Shown here piece after piece: positions 1-11,588 of a stretch of 64,000 nucleotides of DNA. The stretch is from Austropuccinia psidii. Lineage: Eukaryota > Basidiomycota > Pucciniomycetes > Pucciniales > Sphaerophragmiaceae. Where the stretch lies: the NCBI GenBank assembly GCA_023105745.1, contig JALGQZ010000005.1, positions 61,432,019 to 61,496,018 of the forward strand, read 5' to 3'. Both the position numbers and the translations under genes were made by a program. The notes below the pieces were generated by a model. That model had not been told where the DNA came from. It was given only the letters and a program-made list of their open reading frames with translations, and made no database searches. How positions within the stretch are numbered: the first letter of the stretch is position 1; the number at the start of each line of letters is the position of its first letter.

Positions 1-1653
1 GTCATGCCAGACCAGTGAGACTCCTGCTTGACAAGTTTGAGAGTCTTCTATTGGCCAGGATTTCCAGCTAGAGGATAGTCATGCCACTTTTGAAGTATGC
101 AGAGTGGAATTTTGGGTTCATTTGAAACCACCCCACAATCTTTGAATAGAAGAAGTTAGGAAGAGGAATCAAGAGAATAATCTTGTACAAATTGACCTTT
201 ACCCAAATCTTGAAGAATACTTCTGTAGTGATAATCTTTCCCCAATTCCCTTTGAATTGAATAAATCACATTTGAAAATGAATCCACTTTTAGTGAAAAA
301 GAATTTTGAGGCTTGAATTTAATCTTCCTTGATTATTTGTTGATAATTAATTGGATTCTTGCTGCTGAAATCCTCCCCCATCTCTGGGTAAACGTTGTCC
401 CAAAGTGAAAGTGCATCCGGAAGGGTTTGCAAGCAGCCAAGGTGTTAAGTGATTGAGAAATGGAATTCAGATAGTAAATCAGCCCAGCGCGCTTGATTGA
501 AAGTGAGAATCTTGGAAGACATGAAGTATTTGAGTGAAGAATAATTGGTGAGAAATTTAAAAGGGGAAGAAAGAGAGAGAAGAAAAGCTCTCCAGCGCTT
601 GCGAGCCCAGACTATGTCAAGCATTTCATTGTTGATCTCTGCTGGAAGAAGGTTGTGGCTATCAAATGCAATGGGATGTTTTCCTGAGTCAGAGACCTGA
701 CTTAGTACAGCACCCAAGGCATAATCAGAAGCATCAGTCTGTTCAATGGTGGGTAGAGAAGGATTGGAGAAGTGGTGAAAGCCTCTTTGAATTGAAAAAA
801 CTGTCTAAGAGCTTGTTCATTGAGGGGAAAACAGGAATCTTTCTTGAGGAACTGGGTGAGTGAACTAATTTTCTTGGAATAATTCTTGATGAGAAGGCGG
901 TAGAAACTGGCAAAGCCAAGGAAATATTGAAGAGACTTGAGGTTTATTAGAGGTGAGAAATTGAGAATTTTCTGGATGTTTGCTTGTTCCATCTTGAGGC
1001 CTTCAGAAGAAACAATATAGCCCAAATACTCTACACTAGAAACATGAAATAGGCACTTGGAGGCCTCAGCAAAGAGCTTATTGGATCTGAGTCTGTCAAG
1101 AAAAGTGTACACATGAGTGAAATGTTCTTCCCCAGGTTTGAAAAATAACATAATTTAATCCAAATATACCACAACATAAACATAAAGAAGATCATAAGAA
1201 ATATCATTGACAATCTTTTGAAAAGAAGAAGGAGAATTTGTGAGCCCAAATGGCATAACCAAGTACTCATAACTGCCGTATTTAGTTCTAAAACATGTCA
1301 AATGTTCATAGCCTTCCTTTATTCTGAACAGGTTATATGAAACACATAGATCAATCTTGAAGAAGATAGAAGAACCATTAAAGACAATAAGAAGCTGATT
1401 CATAGGAGGAACAGGATACTTGTTCTTCCTAGTAACATCATTTAGTTTGCAGTAATCAACATGCAAACGGAGGCCACCACCCTTCCTTTTGACAAAAAGG
1501 ACAGGTTCTCCTGTTGAACAGTAGCTTGGATGGATGAAACATTTCTCTAAATTCTCTGAAATGTATGCCCTGAGTTTTTCTGACTCTTGGTTTGATAAAG
1601 AGTAGATCACCCAACTGGAGGTAGAGACCCCTCCAGCTCAATATGATGATCAC
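1..1653 (-). pseudogene. Element E pol remnant: RT, RNase H, start of integrase
   Basis: This stretch matches B's pol (13590-15240) base for base with many substitutions and small indels. Fragments on the minus strand give the RT palm (1155-1610), RT thumb/connection (702-1151) and RNase H (445-717). Positions 1-444 correspond to the RNase H-integrase linker and integrase N-terminus but are full of stops. The RT catalytic motif YLDD is destroyed: its second Asp codon is a TAA stop at 1155-1157. The copy therefore cannot make active RT. The element continues left of the window. Confidence 0.88.
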
Positions 1654-2682
1654 AGGAGATAAGCAGCAGGAACAGCCTTCATCACACTTTCTATTTCTTC
1701 TGGCTCTTCCTCTTCATCCAACAACTCCTACAGCAAGTCATTATAAGATGAAGGAGGAAGGCCAATATTCCCAAAGAAGAAATGAAGTGAAGAAACAGAA
1801 TAATCTTCTCCAACATCTTGAATCTATTTGAAGACTTCATCTCTAGAGGATAGTAATTAGTGATGGGAATTAAGGTAAGGAATATTGACAGAAGATGGAA
1901 ATGATGTTTTCTAGAATCCCCAACCAGAGCTGCACATGATTTTGAAGGTGAAGATTCATTACTGAAGGATTTAGAAGGATCATAATAGTCCTCATCATCA
2001 GAGTTAAAGCTGAGCAGCCCTTGCCTCCAATCAATAGATGTATTAAAATGATTAAGAAAGCCAAAGCCTAATATGAGGTCTTCTCCCTTGGGAGTATCAA
2101 GGACTAAACAATCCCATTCACAGCTTGGTAAGGATGGAAGCTCCATCCTATATTTAATATTGTGATTCACAAATAGAGAAGGGGACTCAGAAGAGTCCAA
2201 GATAATGGGAAGAGTCTTCTCTGGGATTTCTGACATGGTGAAAGAATACTTGTGAACAAACGTCTTTGCAATAAATGAGTTGATAGACCAAGAATCAATG
2301 AGAATACTGTAAAGCACATCAGAGAGAAAAGAAAAACAAAAAATTGAAGAGAATTTCTGACACCAGTATTCAGAATTCACAATTTTACTCTGGATGAAAG
2401 ACAGTGAAGATAATTGAACACAAAATGATCTTCACTCAGGATTTTCCCTGGATGGGAAATCTTCCTGATAGTTAGAAAGCTGGTTTTGAGGCATTTTGAA
2501 AAAAGACTCAAGACTATTCTTCCCACCAGAATAGTCACATAAGGCCTACTTGATTCTTCTTTCCTTTTCAGAACCCAACAACTTGAAGTCCTTATTCAAC
2601 AAAGAAGAATGGTTCTTGTCCCTCTTCTGAAAATCCTTCTTCTTCTTGTGATTTGAGCTTGGGGAATTTTGAGGATGAGAAG
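1654..2682 (-). pseudogene. Element E protease and Gag zinc-knuckle remnant
   Basis: The minus-strand frame 1691-2380 corresponds to the retropepsin region of B (15500-16000). The active-site motif reads DSWS instead of the family's DSGA, so the protease is dead. Positions 2500-2682 are the lysine/serine-rich Gag C-terminus just before the zinc knuckle. The segment stops at 2682, where A inserted; its last five bases (agaag, 2678-2682) are repeated at 21284-21288. Confidence 0.85.
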
Positions 2683-4707
2683 TGTGAGCCTTTGAGATAT
2701 TACCACATACCCAATAAGGTCACAAAAAAGACTCAGAATAATTATAACTTTAATATAATTATATTAAAATTACTTATAATAATTATACATTAAAAATAAT
2801 TACTTAAATATACAAAAAATACCATAAATTGGTACAAAAATTGGTTTAACTTGAAAACCAATGAATCAACATGTAAAATAAAGTATATCATTGGATTGCC
2901 CATGGAAAAATACACATATACCATTTTTATGGCATATCTGTAAAGTCAATATTTAATGAATTATAAGGTATAATACCTTATAAAAACCATAAAACCTTAT
3001 TTATCTCAAGAACTAATGAAACAACATGTGAGATACATTGTACCAGTGAATCCCCCACAAAAGTCCACACATAAAACAATTAATAAGCTAATTTCAAAAG
3101 ATAATACTTAAGGAATTAACCTGAATATATGCACTTTTTTGGTCAACGCATATATTCAAGGATCATAGCTAATATCTCCTAAACTATACATGATAGAATG
3201 ATGAACCAAAAATAAAGTTACCACGTAATTACTGTAAAAACAAAGATATGAACTTTATTTTACAAATTATAAACAAGGTTAAAACCTATGATGAAATATT
3301 GATAAAAATCAACAGAGCTGTTGACCACTTTGTTGTGAAAGTGGTCCAAACTTAAAAAAAAGTATACAGTTGGATTCTACTAGTTAATTCGTGAAGAATG
3401 ATGTAATTTTTATTATTAAATTCAGGGTATAACCCCCTGAAATCAAGGTTTGAAGTTTAAAATATTGAATTTCGACAGAAAAGATGAGTTACAAGAAAAA
3501 TCATCAAAATTAGAGTTTTGATGATGTAATGAAAAGCTCTGGGTAGCATAATGAGGTTATGCCAGGCTATCAGAATTCACTCTCTGAATTGCTGTAGCGT
3601 GTAAATCTTAAAAGTTATTGAGGATCAAAGTTTGAGCTTAATTTGAGCAGTTATGATCACTCACAGTAACCTTAATTTAAGTTTAACAGTCTTAAGAGCG
3701 ATAAAATTGGTGAAGACTATTAGTTTATGATTAAAACTAATAAAATCCACGAAATTTGGGATTCTGCCAAGCCTCTGATGTTATAAACTTTAGAGTTATA
3801 GTGATAACTCTAAATAATGGTGTAATAATGATGTAATATGGTTTGATAATGATGTAATCATCTCCAAACCTTAAAATATTGATCAATTCCAGTGGATATG
3901 ATCAGTACACGTCTACTAGAAGCCTGTTGGACTCTAGGAGGGAGGTATTTACTATAAATAGAGCTCTTTTTACTCTATTTTCCCCTCAGACGCATCAAAA
4001 ACATTAAATCAATTAAATCAAAGGTAATTTCTTTATTCTTTATATATAAAAGTATCATATTATTAAAGACCAAAGACCACCTTGCTATAATCATCTATTT
4101 CGACGTGATTAAATCATTTATTTAATTGTTTTTGTTAAAAATCTCTCTAAAACTCATTTCCACGTAAAAATCCAGCATAATTTGGAATTTTCTATATTTT
4201 TATTGTAAATACAATTTGAAAAAGTTGTATTTATATTTTTTGGCGTAAAATATTTCAAAATTATTATATTAAGTTTTAAAAGTAGGTTATTTTCTCTTAT
4301 TATAATAATTTCTCTATTATTACTATCTTAATAATTATTTAATTAATATAAATAGTATTTATATTAATTCATAACTTTAATATTAGTAATATAATTGTTA
4401 TTAATTGTTTTTTATTAATAAAAAACAATTTTTTACGCCTTTATTATTTGTTGGTAACAATAATAAAGATCTTTTTAAATATATTAATTATTTTATACTA
4501 ATATATTTATTTATTATATTATATTTTCATAATATAAATTAAATTATTATATTTATTTAATAATATAATTATTTTACGCCATAATAATAATAATTATTTA
4601 TTATTATTATATTTTTAATCTTATTTATTCAATTCATAAGGACATTCAGAGTACAATAAGTAATAAATTAGTAATTTTTACTTATTGTTTCATAGTCAAA
4701 CCTTACA
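2683..4707 (+). repeat. Element A 5' LTR (2025 bp)
   Basis: It starts TGTGAGCCTTTGAG and ends AAACCTTACA, immediately followed by the primer-binding site. It is very AT-rich in its last 700 bp. It contains a TATA box (3953-3960), a perfect 28-bp palindrome (4403-4430), and the motif TTTTACGCC twice (4431-4439, 4572-4580) with one inverted copy (4242-4250). The 3' LTR of the same element is only 251 bp and lacks the middle about 1.77 kb. Confidence 0.93.
3953..3960 (+). promoter_or_regulatory. TATA box in element A 5' LTR
   Basis: TATAAATA lies inside ACTATAAATAGAGCTC and is followed by a T/C-rich stretch and CCCCTCAGACGC, where a start site about 30 bp downstream (near 3985-3990) would fall. 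This is the expected position of the U3/R boundary. The deleted 3' LTR lacks this promoter. Confidence 0.6.
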
Positions 4708-4725
4708 TTTGGGGGCCTGGCCGTG
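4708..4725 (+). other. Primer-binding site of element A
   Basis: TTTGGGGGCCTGGCCGTG follows the LTR end directly. A nearly identical sequence sits at the same place in C (34839-34857, minus) and D (41847-41864, minus), which supports its role as the minus-strand DNA primer site. It does not begin with TGG; the possible tRNA complement would begin two bases in. I cannot name the tRNA. Confidence 0.65.
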
Positions 4726-5213
4726 ATATTTACTTAAAAGACCTTTAAAAAGGTTCTATTTGGGTTTATCCAATAATAAATTATATTTATAATCATTAAA
4801 TTATATAATAATTTTATATTTTATTGATTTTAAAAGCTATTGAGGCATTTGGAAAGCAATTGTACTGTCTTACACGTGGTTTTTCACATCCTTAGACTTG
4901 CAAGAACTTTCTTTGAGTGACTCTAGTGATTAAAAGAGATATTTTATAAATTAAAAATAATTTTATTATAATTTAATTTTATAAGAATCATATTCATTTT
5001 TTAATTTATTCTTTAAAAATAAAAATATAAAAAAAAAAATATTAAAAAATATTAAAAACCAATAAAAAAAGTTATTTTTATTCATTTTTATTCATTTCTT
5101 TATTTATTTTAATTTTTTAAAGATATAAAAGCAATTTCTACGTGGAAAATTGCCATATCTTACCAAAAAATAACACTTCTTATAAAAAGACTTATATTTA
5201 TTTGTCTTTTTTA
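4726..5213 (+). other. Element A leader, AT-rich
   Basis: No convincing ORF. A 22-bp block at 4870-4891 (core ACACGTGG, then TTTTTCACATCC) recurs almost unchanged in the leader of D (41664-41686, minus), although the rest of the leaders has diverged. The leader ends in a pyrimidine tract and TAG at about 5204-5213, a good candidate 3' splice site; the exon after it begins TGTTTGAAG. Confidence 0.5.
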
Positions 5214-5612
5214 GTGTTTGAAGATAACCCAACAAAAGACAACCAAGCTACTGTTGAGAGATTGGTGGAAGAAACTTGTCAAAGTTCTCCAACACCAGTT
5301 ATCACTAAAAGAAAGAAATCTAAGAAATTAGACTTTCCAGGACCCACCATTCAATACTCTGAAGGTGAGCACCTCTTTTATAATTTCCATAAAAAGAATT
5401 TTATTCTAAAATACTTTTATTTTTTCTTATTCCTTAAACTATGACTACCAGAAGAGGTTCCCAATACTCCATCAAATCAGATGGAGCTGGACTCAGAGGT
5501 AGAACTGATCCCTCAAAAGGGAAAAGAAAGGGCAATATCCCCAGTGGAACAGAATCCACACAAGGAAGTGCCTTATCCCAAAGGCAAGTCCCAGAAATGC
5601 CCATGATATCTG
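5142..5612 (+). CDS. Candidate spliced accessory ORF of element A
   Basis: An open frame runs from 5142 (or from the candidate splice acceptor at 5213/5214) to a donor GAAG|GTGAGC at 5364/5365. The acceptor is at 5451/5452 (ACTACCAG|AAG), giving an 87-bp intron. Splicing keeps the frame open to a TGA at 5610-5612, about 127 codons in all. The first exon encodes a basic patch (KRKKSKK) that could be a nuclear signal. The Gag ATG (5441) lies inside the intron, eleven bases from its end. The same arrangement occurs in C and D. The function is unknown, and splicing is inferred from sequence only. Confidence 0.42.
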
Positions 5613-6406
5613 AGCCTGAATTGGAACTAAGTATGAGTAACTCAAACAGGTACAAATCACATTCAGAGGGCTCAAATAGACATTTACATGAGCCAGTACA
5701 AGCAGTATTGCATAGTGTACAAGGACAAAGATTGGGAAATGTTGCCTCAAATACACCAAGGATTGATGAACTCCTGGCACATCCTGAAAAAGTTCCTCAA
5801 AGAGGAGGAGATAGTGAAATACTCCAAGGGGGAAGCCACTGTCATCCAAACCTCAAATCAAAAAAAATCAAGGACTACCATGCCAAAAAGAGGGAGGCAA
5901 CCAAGGAAGAAGCCCCAGTAGCTTCTACCAGCAAGCCCCAAGCCAACCCACTTCCCCAAGAAGGGAAGAAGAACAAGAAAAAGCATTGAAGGAAACCATA
6001 TTCCCCAAGCTACAGGATCCCAAGAATCCAAAAGGATGCCATGGACAATGTTTTCAACATGGCCAGAACCTTGATGGAATTCAAGGACAAGGAAGAGCAA
6101 AGAATGAGACAACCTCATTTCCCAAAGAAATAACCTTGTCAAAAGATGTTGTAAATACTTTAACACAAATCAAAAATAGTATATTACCTCTAAAAGAAAT
6201 TAAAGATAGTTTATTATCACTACAAGAAATAAATAACAATTTATCTTCTTTAACAAAAATTGTTGTGCAAAACAAGAAATAAATTGACAACATTAAGTTT
6301 ATTGTTGAAAATAATAAACCAAAGAATTTAATTGACAAGACTCAAAAAATTAATACAAGGACAACAAGAATTGTAGAAATACATAAAAGATATCAAAGAC
6401 AAGACT
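5441..6406 (+). pseudogene. Element A Gag N-terminal region, frame-broken
   Basis: The ATG at 5441 opens a 182-codon frame (to 5989) of polar, low-complexity protein. The natural continuation moves to another frame near 5850 through small indels (5986-6282, starting KETIFPKLQD). It is then stopped by TAA at 6280-6282, and an extra A in an A-run near 6346 shifts it back to the frame of the long gag-pol ORF. In family members I remember, this whole stretch is one continuous Gag N-terminus; here it carries at least three lesions. The 5452-5612 part overlaps the candidate spliced ORF in another frame. Confidence 0.65.
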
Positions 6407-9400
6407 TTGACAATCAATTATAATGTGAGTATTGACAATCTTACAGAAAAATTAAATAAATTAAGTATTGCTGTAGAAAAATTTGAAGAAAAGACTTCAT
6501 CACACCAAAAATTACTTTTGGACCATGTGGAAAAAAGTGATGAAGCAAGAATGCATCTGAAAGATGATATTAAGAGTGAAATAAGGCTTATTACTGAAAA
6601 AATGGATAAAATTAATGAGGCTAATTTAAATATGCCAAAGTTATCAACTCCATTTTCTCATATAAGAAGACCTGTTAAAACAAAAGAGGAATCGTCAAAT
6701 CCTTTCATAACAGACTTTAGTCACCAAGATAATAACCAAGTCTTAATGAAGGAAGCACCTCAATTGAAAGAATGGCCAACATTCACAGGAGAAGGTGAAT
6801 ATGACCACATGTCATTTATTAAAACAATTGACATGTTACAAGAAGACTATGCCATACCAGATGAATTAATCACTGCAAGATTACATTCATTGTTTGAGAA
6901 ATCTGCAAAAAGATGGTATTATGGCATAAGACAAACAAATGGTAAAAATACCTGGTCTTGGTGGAAACAAGAAATAATTACCAAGTGGGCAAATGATGCC
7001 TGGAGGTATAAGATAGAAAATGCATTTGAAAACTCTTTCTTTGACCCAGAGAAAGAAAAACCTTTAACTTGGTTCTTGAAACAAGTTGATAGCCTTAATG
7101 CACTGTACCCAGAAATGTCACAAAAGATGGTGCACATGAAAATACTTAAAAAATGTGGAGGGGAACTAGAACATGCCCTAAGAAGCAGGTGTATAGAACC
7201 ATGCTCCACAGAAGAGTATATAAATGCACTAGAAGATATAGTGACAAGAACAAAAATTGGCAGGACTTGGAAAAAATTGGACATTAAAAGCCCAAAGATA
7301 CCATTTATCAAAAAAGATAAATCAAAAGAATCCTTTAAGCCCAATACATCCAACAATAATGAGAAAAGAAAATGCCATAAATGTGGAGGTATTGGACACT
7401 TAGCCAATAATTGCCTTAAAAAAGCAAAGATTAATGAAATTGTGGAAACAGAAAGCCACAATGACAAAGAAGAGGAATCTGATTCTGAAAAAGAGACAGA
7501 AGAGTCAGAAGGCTCTGAAAGTGATGAAATCAATATAATTAATGCACAAATTAATAATATTGATATAATTTATGAAGTACTGGATGTTAATTCAAACTTA
7601 CCACAAGTTGGAACATCTGACACAAACCTGACAAACATACAAGATGCCAAAATGTATAGAACCAACCCTGCAAGAGGAATGGGATATACAGCTGGAAAAT
7701 CAAGTATAAGTATTGTTATGGTTGATAACCAAGAAGGAAAAGTTAACTTGGATACAGGAGCATATTGCACTTGTGTTGGCAAAAGTTATTTAAAAACCAT
7801 TGTCCCAAACTGGCAAGACAAACTTATGCCAATACAAGGTGTCAAATTTAGTAGTGCAAGTGAAAGCATGAAGCCCCTTGGAATAATTGATTTAACACTA
7901 ATTTTTCCTCATCCCTCACAATGTGTCAGAATTAAAGTAGAGTTTGTAGTAATGGACAACTGTACTAGTAATCATCTCATACTTGGGAATGACTACTTAT
8001 CAATCTATGGTATAGATATCTCCAACCAAAAAGATAGATATTTTACCATAGGAGATAACAAAAGACAAAAGTTTTGCTTCTTAAATAACAAAAAACAAAT
8101 AACAGTTATTAAAAAGGAAGAAAAAATTCCAGAAAAGGAATTTTTTATGTCTGAGCAATTTAAAGAGGCAGAATTCAATCAAGAATTAACAGAAAAAATG
8201 AAAGAAAAATTGATTGACCTCTTATTTAAGTATAAAAATGCCTTTGCAACTGACAAAGAGCCACTAGGTGCCATAATTGGACATGAAGTGGATATAATTG
8301 TTAATGTAGAAAAGCCTTACCCACCTTTATTAAGAAGACCTGCTTATCCAGCCAGTCCAAGAGCTAGAGAAGCCTTAGAGGTGCACATTATAGAATTAAT
8401 GGACCTTGGAGTATTAAGAAAGGTTGGACATAATGAACAAGTAGAAGTTACTACACCTGTCATTATAATTTGGAATAATGGAAAATCAAGGATGGTAGGA
8501 GACCTCAGAGCCCTGAATACCTATACCATTCCAGACAGATATCCAATACCTAGAATCCATGAGACATTGACCCAATTGTCACAAGCTAAGTTCATCACAG
8601 CTATGGATGCTCTTAAGGGTTTTCATCAAAATGTCTTAACAGACATTGCCAAGAAACTACTAAGAATAATAGTCCATTGTGGAATTTTTGAATACTTAAG
8701 AATGCCATTTGGGATAAAAAATGCACCTTCCCATTATCAAAGAATGATGAATACCATATTCCCTGAAGAATTATCAGAAGGATGGTTAATTATCTATATT
8801 GATGATATCATAGTTTGCTCAGAAACTTGGGAAAATCACCTTACAAGACTAGAAAGGGTACTACAAAAAATAGTCCAAGTGAATATGAAAATTTCCTTGA
8901 AAAAGTGTCATTTTGCATATAGTGAATTAAAAGCACTAGGACATGTTGTATCTGGCCTTAGTCTAGGCATAGACAAAAATAAAGTGGCAGCAGTACTACT
9001 TAAACCAATGCCTCAAACCAAAAAAGAAATGCAATCATTTCTAGGATTTGCTGGTTACTATAGACAGCATATAAAGGACTTTGCAAAAATTGCCAAATCC
9101 TTATATAAATTATGTGACCAAAAAACAGTTTATGAAATGACTGAAGAAAGGGTCAAGGCATATGAAGAATTGAAAAATTCACTAACAAATGCCCCATTTC
9201 TTCTAATGCCAGATTGGAAACTACCCTTCAAACTGTACATTGATGCTTGTGGAGAGGGACTAGGTGCTGCACTTCACCAAACACAAATTATCAATGATAA
9301 ACCAGTGGAAGGACCAATTTGTTTCATTTCAAGGCAAATAAAGCCAACAGAAGCAAGGTATGGAGCAAGCCAAATGGAATGCTTATGCCTAGTGTGGGCT

Positions 9401-10034
9401 TTAGAAAAACTGCCTTATTATTTAGATGGCACAGTATTTGATGTAATCACAGACTGTAATGCTGTGAAATCACTATTAAATATGAAGACTCCAAATATAC
9501 ATATGCTGAGATGGCAAATTGCTATCCAAGAATATAGAGGAAATATGACTATTGTTCATAAATCTGGAAATATTCATAAAAATACAGATGGTCTCAGCAG
9601 ATGGGCTCTAGCAAATACCCCTGACAATCCAGCATGGGTACCACAAGAAGAACACCATATAGAAGGAATATGTGTTACAGACATTGGCACAGAATTCTTT
9701 AACCAAGTTAAAGAAAGCTATAAGACAGACAAAAATTGCCATATCTTAAGCCAACTTCTAATGAAAGACTGCAAAGATCCATTACTTTCATCAAAACTAG
9801 ATGAAATATGGAAAAAGGCATATGATGAAGGAAGATTCCACCTCCTTGATGGAATCCTTTACCATAGAACAAAACACACATGTGTTATGGCCTTAACAGA
9901 TAGAACACTAATAAACACTATCTTACATGTGTGTCATGATAATGTTGCATCTGGACATCTCTCAGAAGATAGGACACTAGAGAGGGTGAAAACCTGCTCT
10001 TGGTGGCCAAATTGGAAGAAAGATGTTGCAGAGT
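6407..10034 (+). CDS. Element A Gag-Pol (Gag, protease, RT, RNase H, integrase zinc domain)
   Basis: One open frame of about 1209 codons, cut by B in the integrase. Domains by residue: coiled-coil-like N-terminus (1-80), Gag/capsid (about 115-300), CCHC zinc knuckle C323-C326-H331-C336, acidic linker (345-375), retropepsin DTGA (449-452), RT with YIDD (797-800), RNase H starting near D946, and the integrase HHCC histidines near the end (HVCHD...GHLSEDR). The two cysteines of HHCC and the catalytic core resume at 19705. Gag and Pol share one frame, as in chromoviruses that make a single polyprotein. Removing B and one TSD restores the frame. The ATG at 6407 is only the first Met after an upstream frameshift, not the true Gag start. 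Confidence 0.92.
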
Positions 10035-11588
10035 TGTCACAGGGGCTCTAGTGGAAATACAAGAGTGGCCTGGCACTCAGCAATCAGGGAACTCACTTGG
10101 AAGACTCCAAAAGAATAAAGAATAAAATAATAGAAATGAATTCCTCTAAAAGATATGCAGGTACAAGATGAGATGCAAAGAGGAAAAGGAAGTCAAATGG
10201 CCAAAGAGCCAACCAAGTAAGTCCTTAATCACTGTTTCAACCTGCCAAAAATGAACAATGGAATTAGTAAGGATATGACCACCAAATATCCATTGACAGG
10301 CGAAGAAAGATAAAGAGAAAGGTGCTAAATGACTGACTTAATAATATCAGTATTTGCTTAACTAGAATGAAAAGAAAATAGAGATAAAATAAAATCAAAG
10401 TATATTAATTAACTGGGGAAAAACCCCCCAGGGTGGAAAGGGTAGCCGGTATATGTGAAAGTTGGGAGCTTGAGTTCTTCAGGCTGAAAACTGATCTGTA
10501 TTGATCCTTGAGGCTGTATTGATTGTTTTGGGAATTGATACAGCTGGCTAATATTGAAATTGAATTGGGTTGAATGAACTTCCCATGCTTGAAAATGAAA
10601 TACAGTCCTTGGTGGATCCAGACTGTATTGAAATGAATATGGTTGCCAAGATGGATTGAGTGGAGCTTTGACACTTGACAACTTCTTTTGGCACCGCCTC
10701 TTGAATACACTTTTGAGAATGAATTGAAAGTATTCCATTGGAAGGAATACTTGGGGTGAGAATAACCAATGACTGCTTGATGGCGTCATTGGTCTTTGAC
10801 GCTGAAACACTTGCTCTTGAGCCTTGATGATTCCTCTGAATGATTGGGTGCCTTGATGACGTGATGAGATGTTGGAATGTTGAAATGACCATTTGATATT
10901 GCCACCATTGAATTGCTGTTGAAAAATGGTGCACAATGATGTATAACATCATTTGTGGCATATTGGTTCATTGACAATAAGATTACGTCCAAAGGTCTTG
11001 ATATGGAAAGGCAGAGGGGAAAAGGATGGATGTGATGGCTTCAGAGCTTGGAAGGTGTTTCTGGGCCCTTTGGGGGTTTTGGCCACTTTTGGGTTCTGAG
11101 TCAAAACTGGCCCAAAAGGCGGGAAAGTGTCTTTTGGACACTTTGCGTCAAAGTGCGCAAAAAATGCGCAAATGCGCAAATGCGCAAAGTGCGCAAAAAG
11201 TGCGCAAATGCGCAAAAGTGGGCAAAATGCGCAAAAAGTGCGCAAATGCGCAAAAATGTGCAAAATGCGCAGAAATGCGCAAATGCGCAAAAATGCGCAA
11301 ATGCGCATTATGAGCCCAAATGGCCAAAAACAGCCATTTGGGCCATTTCCCCTGGTTTTGAGGGAAATGACCAGAAATACCCATTTGGGCATAAATTGCC
11401 GCTATGGGTTCTGGATTGAGGTGAAGGGCCATGAAGGCCCCAAATCACAAATGGCCATAAAAGGTCCATAAGATGATGACGTGGCCATATTGGCCACTGG
11501 TGATGGATATGTCCAATTGGCCATAAATGAACTGTGGCTTGATATGCCATATGGGGATCCAAGGAGGTGAATTGCCATGGTTGTGACA
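10035..11588 (-). repeat. Element B 3' LTR
   Basis: In sense orientation it begins TGTCACAACC and ends GCCCCTGTGACA, giving an imperfect TGTCACA/TGTGACA terminal inverted repeat. It carries the TGCGCA array at 11153-11308. Several frames on the sense strand stay open for 68-175 codons (10409-10992), but the homologous LTR of E has them broken, so I do not call genes there. Confidence 0.94.
11153..11308. repeat. TGCGCAAA minisatellite in element B 3' LTR
   Basis: About 15 TGCGCA cores (plus TGGGCA and TGTGCA variants) are separated by A2-A6 or AG spacers, so the period wanders between 8 and 12 bp. TGCGCA is palindromic and holds two CpG-related bases in an otherwise CpG-poor element. The matching array in the 5' LTR (19278-19424) differs in order and number of variant units, although LTRs are identical when an element inserts. 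Confidence 0.95.

Noticed and set aside
6919..7533. Minus-strand 204-codon ORF inside A gag-pol
   Set aside because: Antisense shadow of a well-supported Gag coding region; serine/leucine-rich, as expected for the complement.
10409..10992. Three overlapping ORFs (up to 175 codons) in the B LTR, repeated at 18533-19116
   Set aside because: They are open in several frames at once, the protein is low-complexity, and the homologous frames in E's LTR are broken. Open by composition is the simpler reading.
11026..11471. ORFs made of Cys/Ala/Asn/Lys/Gln repeats on both strands
   Set aside because: These are translations of the TGCGCAAA array, which contains no stop in most frames.
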